NCBI RefSeq assembly: GCF_945605565.1
Contig: NZ_OX216966.1
Location: 4,146,001 to 4,210,000 of the forward strand
Length of the DNA stretch: 64,000 nt
Reading direction: 5' to 3'
From: Paenibacillus dendritiformis
Lineage (GTDB): Bacteria > Bacillota > Bacilli > Paenibacillales > Paenibacillaceae
Every line of letters begins with the position of its first letter. The first letter of the stretch is position 1. The translations under genes and the position numbers were made by a program. Shown here in pieces: positions 33,125-40,544 of this stretch. A model generated the notes under the pieces. It made no database searches, had not been told where the DNA came from, and saw only the letters and a list, made by a program, of their open reading frames with translations.

Positions 33125-34144
33125 TCAGCTATACTCCGGCCGAATATCCTCCCATCCGGAAGAGGCCGGATGACGGAGCGCTTCCAGAACGGCCTGCGCA
33201 TCATATCCGTCCTGGAACGTAAAATATCGGGCCGGCTTGCCTTGAATCGCTTGGATCACCTGTCTAAGCACCGGAAGGGCATCAGCCGAATCCTCGACCT
33301 GAACCGGCTCCAGCGGTTGGCCCACCGCTCCCGTATACAGCTGGTCCCAATTTTCCAGCGCGATCGTTCCCTCTGTCCCGTACAGGATGAGAGAGACCCG
33401 TTCTTCCCCCGCGAACCCGGAAATGCCGCTCAGGTGAACCGGAATTCCGCTGTCCAGCCGCAAGCCAGCGCGGATTCCCGTCTCGCAGAGCCCGCTCTGC
33501 TCCGGCAGCTCCAGCTCGCTCTGCACATGCGTAATGCGGCCGAGCAGCTTCTGAATGACATGAATCCAGTGAACGCCGACCTCCAGCACGAAGCCGCCCT
33601 GCTGCCGTGTCCCAATCCATGAATTTTGCTGCCATGACCGCGGCCACTGCGGGAACTGCAGAATCAGGTCGAGCTTCCGAATCTCGCCGATCGCCTTCTC
33701 CTCCAGCATGCTCCGCACCCGCTCCACCGACGGTTCATGCGGCATCGAGAAGTGAATGGCATGCACGACCTGCGCCTCGCGCGCTTGCTGCAGAAGCTCC
33801 CACGCTTCCTCCACGCTATTCGCCAGCGGCTTCTCGCAGAAAACATGTATTTTCCTGCGAAGCGCTTCCATGGCGATCTCATAGTGGAACGCGGGAGGCA
33901 CAGAGATATATGCCAGATCGACGTCCGTCTCCTCTAGCAGCGCCGCGTAGTCCGAGTACCATGCCGCATGCGGGAAGCTGTCTTGATAGGTATGCTGGAA
34001 TTGCTCGCGGGCCTGCTCGTTCGCTTCGCAGATAGCCGCAATCTCTATCGCTTGCGCGAATTCCGGCTGTGCCGCCAGACGCAGCATATATTGTCCCATA
34101 TGGCCCAGTCCGATGACCGCCATTCTGATTTTCTTGCTGTTCAT
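33125..34144 (-). CDS. Gfo/Idh/MocA family oxidoreductase
   Basis: 339 aa from the ATG at 34144 (CAGGGAG upstream). The N-terminal Rossmann fold has MAVIGLGHMGQYMLRL, and the family motif HVFCEKPLANSVEEAWEL supplies the EKP lysine (about residue 98). The C-terminal dehydrogenase domain follows (GGFVLEVGVHWIHVIQKLLG, with His as the presumptive acid/base). It is an NAD(P)-dependent sugar or cyclitol dehydrogenase of unknown substrate. It sits 21 nt downstream of a serine hydrolase gene, so they are likely co-transcribed. Confidence 0.92.
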   Translation of the reverse strand: MNSKKIRMAVIGLGHMGQYMLRLAAQPEFAQAIEIAAICEANEQAREQFQHTYQDSFPHAAWYSDYAALLEETDVDLAYISVPPAFHYEIAMEALRRKIHVFCEKPLANSVEEAWELLQQAREAQVVHAIHFSMPHEPSVERVRSMLEEKAIGEIRKLDLILQFPQWPRSWQQNSWIGTRQQGGFVLEVGVHWIHVIQKLLGRITHVQSELELPEQSGLCETGIRAGLRLDSGIPVHLSGISGFAGEERVSLILYGTEGTIALENWDQLYTGAVGQPLEPVQVEDSADALPVLRQVIQAIQGKPARYFTFQDGYDAQAVLEALRHPASSGWEDIRPEYS

Positions 34145-34165
34145 TGCGCTCTCTCCCTGTTGCAT

Positions 34166-35260
34166 TTATTGTCCCGGCCAGCCATATGGCTTCCCGATAT
34201 GGCGAATCAGTTCGCCTGTCAACGCCTCGTCCTGCAGCTTGCCCGGATCGGAATTCGTCATGACGACGATTCCGCTTCGCAGGCGAGGGTACGCCACCAG
34301 CTTGCACTGGAAGCCGACTCCCCAGCCTTGGGAGACGACAAGCGGCTCTCCTTCTGCCGACGGAACGAAGACCCCCAGCCCAACCTCGTCTGCGCAGCCG
34401 CTGCCCGCCAGCATCTGCCGGGCCAGTTCCGGCTGCAGAATCGAGGCCGTGTCCCCGTTCCAGGCTGCCATCACTTCCAGCGCCAGCAGGGCGAGCTCCG
34501 TCGGCGTCGACCACAGGCCGGCTGCGGCCAGACACGGGTAATACGCCCGTGATCCCTCTACGACATGACCCGCTTGATCATGTCCGGCCGAAGCGCTTGC
34601 TTTCGCCTTGATTTCCTCCGCGCGTCCAATTTTCGAATCATAATAATTCCAATAGAACGTCCGCTTCAAGCCTAGCGGCGTCATGACGAGCCGCTCCATC
34701 GCAACCGCGAACGGCTCTCCCGTCACATCCTCGATCAGCTGTTCAATAACGCAGTAACCGGCATCCGAATAATCGAATCGCCTCCCCGGCACATTTTGGA
34801 TATGTATGGGTTCAGAATGATACGGGGTAGCGCCCGTCAATATCTCCTTCACGGCAGGCAGCGGATCCGTCGTCCGATAGATGCCGAAGCTTCCAGGCGG
34901 ATCCACGATCCCCGACTGATGCGCAAGCAGATGACGCAGCGTAACCTTCACATCTGCCGAATGCGGGCTGTCCGGAAGCCGCCACGTCCGCAAATAACGA
35001 TTCACCTCTGCGTCCAGATCCAACACGCCTGCCTGCACAAGGCGGAGAACGCCAACCGCCGTAACCATTTTGCTTATGGAACAGGCATGGAACAGGCTGT
35101 TCGCGGTCACCCTGCGCGCCGATCCGGCTTCCAACACCCCATAGCCGCCGTTCCATTCCAACTGCCCGTTACAGATCAGGGCGATGCCCACACCCGGCAC
35201 CTGGTGATGCCTCCTCAGTGCCTCAATCCCATTGTCGTCCCTGTCGATGATGTGCTTCAT
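34166..35260 (-). CDS. serine hydrolase, class C beta-lactamase-like (esterase/DD-peptidase fold)
   Basis: 364 aa from the ATG at 35260 (GGGAG, 9-nt gap). The catalytic SxxK is in FHACSISKMVTAVG (about residues 53-66). The second motif is YSDAGYC, so the usual YSN is YSD, and the third is a weak QGWGVGF near residue 320. Class C-type proteins of this kind are often esterases or peptidases rather than antibiotic-degrading enzymes. No signal peptide is visible, so it is cytoplasmic. It leads a run of same-strand genes with the Gfo/Idh/MocA oxidoreductase. Confidence 0.87.
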   Translation of the reverse strand: MKHIIDRDDNGIEALRRHHQVPGVGIALICNGQLEWNGGYGVLEAGSARRVTANSLFHACSISKMVTAVGVLRLVQAGVLDLDAEVNRYLRTWRLPDSPHSADVKVTLRHLLAHQSGIVDPPGSFGIYRTTDPLPAVKEILTGATPYHSEPIHIQNVPGRRFDYSDAGYCVIEQLIEDVTGEPFAVAMERLVMTPLGLKRTFYWNYYDSKIGRAEEIKAKASASAGHDQAGHVVEGSRAYYPCLAAAGLWSTPTELALLALEVMAAWNGDTASILQPELARQMLAGSGCADEVGLGVFVPSAEGEPLVVSQGWGVGFQCKLVAYPRLRSGIVVMTNSDPGKLQDEALTGELIRHIGKPYGWPGQ

Positions 35261-35411
35261 GAACTCAGCTCCCATTCATCTCGGAATGCAATGCATCGCG
35301 CTCCTGACGAAATGCTTCCGCCCATGCCTTCTGCAGGCATGCGCTATGCCCTCTGCAGGCAAGCGTTCCGCCAAGTCGCATCTGGACTTCCATCTTACGG
35401 TATGCTTCCGC

Positions 35412-35897
35412 TTAATCCCATACTTGGTCCAGCTTGTCGGCATAGAAGCCAATCGCCTGGCTGTAGGCGCGAATGCCTTCATCTTCCGAAGTGTTCGCCA
35501 GCGCAGTCAACAGCAGCCGTATCGCCTCCGCGTGCTCGCCGAGATTATGCAGGGCCATCGCGTAAAACACGCCAAATTCCTTGCGATCAGGATATTCGCG
35601 CATGCCCTGTCCGAGCGTCTCCTTCGCCTCGGCGTACCGACCCAGCGTGCGGTAGGTGCTGCCCAAGCCAAGCAGGGCTCCGGCGCGGTGCTCATCGCTG
35701 AGCGGGCAGCGCAGCGCCTGTTCGTAATACGGGACGGCCTCCCGTTCCCGGCCGAGATTGTCATGCGCCCAAGCGAGCTGGCATAGAATCTCCCCGTTGT
35801 CCGGTTGCTTCTCCAGCAAATCGGCCAGCAGCGGAATCGCTTCCTCCGCCCGTCCGGCCGCTCTCAGATCAGTGGCACGCTGCAGCGCATCATTCAT
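35412..35897 (-). CDS. tetratricopeptide repeat protein
   Basis: 161 aa. Four TPR-like helical pairs can be followed: AGRAEEAIPLLADLLEKQPDN, AWAHDNLGREREAVPYYEQAL, GLGSTYRTLGRYAEAKETLGQ and AMALHNLGEHAEAIRLLLTAL. The repeat phases (W-LG-Y-A-F-A-P pattern) are regular. It is probably a cytoplasmic scaffold with no enzymatic motif. It is separated from the serine hydrolase gene by 151 bp and may be independently transcribed. A weak AAAGG lies upstream of the ATG. Confidence 0.87.
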   Translation of the reverse strand: MNDALQRATDLRAAGRAEEAIPLLADLLEKQPDNGEILCQLAWAHDNLGREREAVPYYEQALRCPLSDEHRAGALLGLGSTYRTLGRYAEAKETLGQGMREYPDRKEFGVFYAMALHNLGEHAEAIRLLLTALANTSEDEGIRAYSQAIGFYADKLDQVWD

Positions 35898-35996
35898 CGG
35901 TCGTTCATCCTTTCATCCTGTATCGCACGACATGGCGCGCTCATACATTATACCACCTTCTTCCACCCCAGTCAGGCTGTTCTTCTCCCCTTTGCT

Positions 35997-36195
35997 TCAC
36001 TATCCCATCTAATCAGAAGCGTCTCCGTCCTCCGTTCCTTTTGGCCAATATCCCCTTCATTCAGATGCGTTGCGGCCCTCCGTCTCTTCTGGCCGATATC
36101 CCCTTCATTCAGAAGCGTTGCCGCACTCCGTCTCTTTTGCCCAATATCCCCTTCATTCAGAAGCATTGCCGCCCTCCGTCTCTTTTGGCCAATAC
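35997..36195 (-). repeat. 48-bp tandem repeat array A (about 4 units)
   Basis: Units of exactly 48 bp begin CCCCTTCATTCAGA and end near CTCTTTTGGCCAATAT, at about 36000, 36049, 36097 and 36145, with 80-95 percent identity. In the minus orientation each unit starts CTGAATGAAGGGGATATTGG. The equal 48-bp period and a shared motif make it an inverted relative of array B. A minus-strand frame can be read as a 16-residue repeat (LLNEGDIGQKRRxAAT), but there is no ribosome site or sensible start. Confidence 0.82.
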
Positions 36196-36373
36196 CCCCT
36201 TCCGTCAGCTCGTTCTAATCTACCGCGGTCCTTTGACTAGGCAGTATCCCTTTCCCCTCTAACTCGGCCATTCACTCAATCCGCTCTCGTCCCGGACGGC
36301 AAGACCAAGATAAAGATACTGAGCCACGGGGAGAATGATGCCAAGTAGCTTCGCATGGATATGTTCTCTGCTC
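36196..36373. other. spacer between the two 48-bp arrays, nothing recognised
   Basis: About 180 bp without gene, hairpin with T-run or clear repeat. It separates the two opposed arrays. Short open frames crossing it come from the repeats. Confidence 0.5.
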
Positions 36374-36690
36374 CCTGACCGAATGGGAGAGTATTGGTAA
36401 GAGGTTGTGCATACACGCGTTCCTGACCAAATGGGAGAATGGTATAAAGTAGCTCTACATAGTACCGTTCCTGACCGAATGGGAGAACGTTGTAAAGGCT
36501 CTGCATATTGCCGCCCCTGACCGAATGGGAGAATGGTGTTAACAGATTCGGCGTGTTTCCGTCCCTGACCGGATGGGAGATTGCGCATAAGATGTTGTAC
36601 ATAACATACTACCCTGACCAATTGAGAGAGTGTTGCTAAGTAAACCAGCATCTGCACTCTTCTGACCGAATGGGAGAATGCATGTAAGGA
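36374..36690 (+). repeat. 48-bp tandem repeat array B (7 units, degenerate)
   Basis: The core CCTGACCGAATGGGAGAATG (with 0-5 mismatches) starts at 36374, 36422, 36470, 36516, 36564, 36613 and 36661, giving periods of 48, 48, 46, 48, 49 and 48 bp. The intervening 28 bp are weakly alike (often TAAGnnGnTnTnCATA). The core aligns with the reverse complement of array A (CTGAATGAAGGGGATATTG) at roughly 14 of 19 positions. The uneven periods break every reading frame, so the array is not coding. Confidence 0.85.
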
Positions 36691-36726
36691 GCTCTACCCC
36701 TAACCTATATGTACTCCCGGGCATCG

Positions 36727-36759
36727 AAAAAAGCCCGATGCACAAGCATGCATCAGGCT
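36727..36759 (-). terminator. intrinsic terminator of the sugar transporter operon
   Basis: On the minus strand AGCCTGATGCA and TGCATCGGGCT pair around TGCTTG and end in six T residues. It lies 53 nt after the last permease gene. Confidence 0.85.
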
Positions 36760-36811
36760 GACAGACAAGCCAGGCCAAGTCAAGCCGGGTTCAAGCGATA
36801 GCGGCTCGCTC

Positions 36812-37690
36812 CTATTCCTTAATGGCACCGATCATGACGCCTTTGACGAAATATTTTTGCAGGAACGGGTATAGCAGCAAAATGGGAACGGTAGCGACGA
36901 TGATGGTCGCGTACTTGATCGTCTCCCCTATCGGCATCTTGTCGGCCGTCCCCGCCGATGTCAGCATGCTGTCCGTGCTGTTCGTAATCAGAATCTCGCG
37001 CAGCACGAGCTGCAGCGGGTACAATTCGCGATCGCGAAGGTAGATCATGGCGCCGAACCAGGAATTCCAGTGCCCCACGCCATAGAACAGGATCATGACG
37101 GCAATGACCGGCATCGAGAGCGGAAGGATGATGCGGATCATGACGGTAAAATCGTTCGCGCCGTCCAGCTTGGCGGATTCCTCCAGACTGTGCGGAATCG
37201 ATTGGAACGCCGTCCTCATTATAATCAGGTTGAAGGCGCTGACGGCTCCCGGGATAATGAGCGCCCACAAGCTGTCCAGCATGCCGAGCCCCGTCACGAG
37301 CAGGTAGCTCGGGATGAGCCCGCCGGAGAAAAACATCGTGAATACGATGAAGAACATGATTGGGTTCTTCCACATGACGTTTTGCCGGGACAGCCCGTAG
37401 GCGCCAAGCGCCGTCATGAAGACATTGAGGCAGGTGCCTACACTGACAATGAACAGCGTGTTCAGATATCCGCTCGTAATCATCGGGTTGTCGAATACGA
37501 GCCGATACGCTTCCAGGTTCAGCCCGGAAGGATGCCAGATCAAGCCGCGCTGCTGGACGACCCAGGCCGGCTCGCTGAGTGAAGCGAACAGGACGTAGAT
37601 GAAGGGATACAGCGTGACGAGACATAACAAGATAAGGAACAGAATGTTGAACACTTCAAAGATGCGTTCGCCGAGCGACATGTTGTTCAC
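36812..37690 (-). CDS. LplC/YtcP-type carbohydrate ABC transporter permease
   Basis: 292 aa starting at GTG 37690, 7 nt after AAGGAGG. Six membrane helices are present, with the transporter coupling loop EESAKLDGANDFTVMIRIILPLSMP (EAA motif, about residues 170-195). It opens like YtcP/LplC (MSLGERIFEVFNILFLILLCLVTLYPF) and ends VKGVMIGAIKE. It pairs with the upstream LplB-like permease to import an oligosaccharide, with an ATPase (MsmX-type) encoded elsewhere. It is the last gene of the operon before a terminator. Confidence 0.92.
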   Translation of the reverse strand: MNNMSLGERIFEVFNILFLILLCLVTLYPFIYVLFASLSEPAWVVQQRGLIWHPSGLNLEAYRLVFDNPMITSGYLNTLFIVSVGTCLNVFMTALGAYGLSRQNVMWKNPIMFFIVFTMFFSGGLIPSYLLVTGLGMLDSLWALIIPGAVSAFNLIIMRTAFQSIPHSLEESAKLDGANDFTVMIRIILPLSMPVIAVMILFYGVGHWNSWFGAMIYLRDRELYPLQLVLREILITNSTDSMLTSAGTADKMPIGETIKYATIIVATVPILLLYPFLQKYFVKGVMIGAIKE

Positions 37691-37746
37691 CGCATAACCT
37701 CCTTGTATCGGAATGAATCTGCATCATATGCGCAGCCCGCTGGTCG

Positions 37747-38730
37747 TCACCACAGCTTCGAATCGCTTGTCCGGCGGCTGACCGTGTTCGCGAGAATGAG
37801 CAGCGCGAAGTTGATGACGGAGTTGAACAGGCCGATCGCGGTGCTGTAGCTGTAGTTCGCTTCGAGAAGCCCTTTGCGGTATACATAGGTGCCGATGACG
37901 TCGGCCGTCTCATAGGTGGATGAGTTGTACATCAGTAATATTTTGTCGGTGCTGACGGACATGATGCTCCCCATCTGCAGAATAAGCAGAATGATCACGA
38001 CAGGCATGATGCCCGGAATCGTAATATGGACGACCTGACGCCATTTGGAGGCGCCGTCCACCTTCGCCGCTTCATACAGGGAAGGATCGATGTTGGAGAT
38101 CGCCGCCAAATAAATGATCGTCCCCCAGCCGACGCCCTGCCAGATGCCGGATGAGATATAGAGTGTCCGGAACCATCCCGGCTCCCGCAAATAAGCGACC
38201 GCCTCCACGCCGAACCATCTCAGAATGTTGTTGATCAGACCGTCCCGGGCGAGAAAATCGACCATCATCCCGACAATGACGACAATCGAGATGAAATGCG
38301 GAATGTACGTAATCGTCTGGACCGCCCGCTTGAACAGCTGATGGCGAAGCTCGTTCAGCATCAGCGCGAGAATGATCGGCGCCGGGAACGAGAAGATCAG
38401 CTCGTACAGACTAAGCAGCAATGTATTGCGGACGATGCGCCAGAAGAAGTGGCTGTGGAAAAATTCTTCGAAATATTTGAAGCCGACCCATGGGCTGTCC
38501 AGGAAGCCCATGGCCGGAGAGTAATCCTTGAATGCGATCTGAATGCCGTACATCGGGCCGTAATGGAATATCGCGTAATAGGCGACGACAGGCAGCAGCA
38601 TCAAATAGACATATTTGTTCAGCTTGGCATCGCGGATGACCCGCTGCAGGAAGCTGCGGTCCGCTCTTGCATCCGGACTTCGCTTCACGCGCGAGCGAGG
38701 ACGCGCCGCCGCTTGCTTGGGGGTGGGCAT
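37747..38730 (-). CDS. LplB/YteP-type carbohydrate ABC transporter permease
   Basis: 327 aa. A basic N-terminal tail (about 30 residues, Arg-rich) precedes six membrane helices beginning NKYVYLMLLPVVAYYAIFHYGP, the LplB hallmark with MYGIQIAFKDYSP. The EAA-type loop is YEAAKVDGASKWRQVVHITIPGI. GAAGGAGG lies before the ATG. The gene order binding protein, LplB-like, LplC-like is the usual one for Paenibacillus oligosaccharide importers. The transported sugar is unknown. Confidence 0.92.
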   Translation of the reverse strand: MPTPKQAAARPRSRVKRSPDARADRSFLQRVIRDAKLNKYVYLMLLPVVAYYAIFHYGPMYGIQIAFKDYSPAMGFLDSPWVGFKYFEEFFHSHFFWRIVRNTLLLSLYELIFSFPAPIILALMLNELRHQLFKRAVQTITYIPHFISIVVIVGMMVDFLARDGLINNILRWFGVEAVAYLREPGWFRTLYISSGIWQGVGWGTIIYLAAISNIDPSLYEAAKVDGASKWRQVVHITIPGIMPVVIILLILQMGSIMSVSTDKILLMYNSSTYETADVIGTYVYRKGLLEANYSYSTAIGLFNSVINFALLILANTVSRRTSDSKLW

Positions 38731-38797
38731 GCCGATTCCTCCTTCTATGCAACGGTTCGTGCCGGTCGATTATCCGTCCCGGCACGAACCCTGTGCT

Positions 38798-40393
38798 TTA
38801 TCGCTTATTGAACCGATCCAGCGCGGCTTGCTGAATTTGGATCGCCTGCTCAATCCCCATCGATTGAATCGTCTCGACAAAAGCATCGAACCGATCCAGC
38901 GGCTCGGCGCCCATGACGAATTTATAGAACATTTCGGATTTATACGTATCGATATCGGCCATAATGGAAGCATAAGTGGAGCTCTCATCCGACGTCCGCG
39001 TCAATGGAGGGAGCAGCTTGCTCCGGTCCGCATCGAGCCAGTTCTTCATCGCCTGCTTCTGCTCCGGCAGCTCGATATACTGCTCGATATAGCGTTTGTC
39101 CTGCACGAACGGCCCGGACCAGTTCACCGGCATATATTTGGCCATGGCTTCCGCGACCGGCAAGCCTTCCGGATTTTTCATAATCTCGTCCGTATATTTC
39201 GGATACCCGTTCTCCATCTGATAGCTCACGCCTTCAACGCCGAAATTGAACAGGAGATGGCCTTCCTCGCCATATTTATAATCCATCCATTTCACGATCT
39301 GCTCCGGATTGGGCGCAGTCGCCGAGACGGCGGCGCCAATGCCCGCGAACGGCGAATCGGCTTGGCCGAGCGCCTTCTTGCCCGGAATGGCGGTCGGATA
39401 AGGCGCGCCGACCAGCTCGAACTCCGGATGGGAGCCCTTCATCAGATTCGTATACCGCCCGACCCCCGATCCATTATACGTAACGAGCGAGCCCAGCACA
39501 TTGCTCGTCATCTTCGCATCCTGCAGCTTGCCGTCGGTCGTGGCGTAATCTTTGTCCAGGAGTCCTTCCTTGTACCAGCGGTTCAGCATCGTCAAGTAAT
39601 CCTTATATTCGGGCTGGATCGGCCCGTACTTGATCTCATTGCCTTCCCGGTAGAATCCGTCGGTAATGCCGAACGCGCCCACGAACGCGACATTGATATC
39701 GCGCAGCAGGAACGGGTTCTCATCCTTCTTGCCGTTGCCGTTCGGATCGCCGTCCCGGAAGGCGATGAGCATCTTCTCCCACTCCTCGATCGTCGCTGGC
39801 ACCTGCAGGCCGAGCTTGTCGAGCCAATCCTTCCGGATCGTCGGCCCCATGAATGTCAACAGCTCTTCATCCGGGCGCAGGAAGGGAAAGACATAAATAT
39901 TGCCTTCATCGGTCGTGACCAGCTTTTTCAGATCGGGCCGCGCATCGAGCACCGCCTTCAGATTCGGGGCATGCTGGTCGATCAGCTCATTCAAGCGGAG
40001 AATTCGCTTCTCCTTAATCGCTTGATCCGGCCCCTTCGCGACGCCGCCCCAAGTGTACTCGATGACATCCGGCAGCTTGCCGGAAGCGAGCATCAGATTG
40101 AACTGATCGGCTTCCTGCCCGGCGGGCGGATGCTGGAAGGTGACCTTCGTTCCGGTCCGCTTCTCCAACTCCTGATACGCCCCCATCTCGCTGAAGCTCT
40201 TCATCACGGTCCCGGCATTCCCGATCGGGGCCCAGTACGTTAAGGAAGCGGGATACGGCACTTCACCCGCCGGCGTATCGGCCGCAGGCTCCGCCGCCTG
40301 CTCCGTCTTCCCGCTGCATGCGGCCAGCATTCCCGTCAGCATCACGAGAGACAGCAGCACAAGAATCGTTCGTCGCCATAATATTTGTTGCAT
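38798..40393 (-). CDS. extracellular solute-binding lipoprotein (LplA-like) of the sugar ABC transporter
   Basis: 531 aa from the ATG at 40393 (GGAGG, 7-nt gap). It has a type II signal peptide with lipobox MLAAC and a linker AEPAADTPAGE. The mature protein matches large LplA-type binding proteins (PASLTYWAPIGNAGTVMKSF; EWEKMLIAFRDGDPNGNGKKDE, a calcium-like DPNGNGKKDE loop). The substrate is likely an oligosaccharide released by secreted glycosidases. It is the first gene of the transporter operon, with a cre site and promoter 60-100 bp upstream. Confidence 0.92.
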   Translation of the reverse strand: MQQILWRRTILVLLSLVMLTGMLAACSGKTEQAAEPAADTPAGEVPYPASLTYWAPIGNAGTVMKSFSEMGAYQELEKRTGTKVTFQHPPAGQEADQFNLMLASGKLPDVIEYTWGGVAKGPDQAIKEKRILRLNELIDQHAPNLKAVLDARPDLKKLVTTDEGNIYVFPFLRPDEELLTFMGPTIRKDWLDKLGLQVPATIEEWEKMLIAFRDGDPNGNGKKDENPFLLRDINVAFVGAFGITDGFYREGNEIKYGPIQPEYKDYLTMLNRWYKEGLLDKDYATTDGKLQDAKMTSNVLGSLVTYNGSGVGRYTNLMKGSHPEFELVGAPYPTAIPGKKALGQADSPFAGIGAAVSATAPNPEQIVKWMDYKYGEEGHLLFNFGVEGVSYQMENGYPKYTDEIMKNPEGLPVAEAMAKYMPVNWSGPFVQDKRYIEQYIELPEQKQAMKNWLDADRSKLLPPLTRTSDESSTYASIMADIDTYKSEMFYKFVMGAEPLDRFDAFVETIQSMGIEQAIQIQQAALDRFNKR

Positions 40394-40452
40394 GACATGA
40401 CCTCCCATCGAATGTGGTATTCCATTTCGGTGATTGGCGAAAGCCTGCTTCC

Positions 40453-40494
40453 ACTATAGCGATCCGTTCAGCGGCCTGTAAGTAAACGTTTTCA
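40453..40494 (-). promoter_or_regulatory. promoter with overlapping CcpA cre site, sugar transporter operon
   Basis: On the minus strand TGAAAACGTTTACT (40481-40494) agrees with the cre consensus at 13 of 14 positions. It abuts a -35 box CTTACA (40477-40482), with an 18-bp spacer and -10 TATAGT (40453-40458). Binding of CcpA here would block or modulate initiation, so catabolite control of the operon is likely. Confidence 0.7.
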
Positions 40495-40544
40495 AGATTG
40501 ATTAACGGATGGTATGATTGCCGGTATACCGTTGTTAAGATCGG

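Noticed and set aside
36374..36690. CRISPR array (regular 20-bp repeat with about 28-bp variable parts)
   Set aside because: The variable parts share internal similarity, the repeat is imperfect and period varies from 46 to 49 bp; no cas gene is near. It is better read as a degenerate 48-bp tandem repeat.
36259..36778. Reading frames of 79-132 residues across the repeat arrays
   Set aside because: They have no ribosome sites, shift frame between units and consist only of repeat translation.
38615..40243. 542-residue open frame on the plus strand
   Set aside because: It lies entirely antisense to the binding protein and permease genes and has the Arg/His/Pro-rich composition of a GC-skewed shadow frame.
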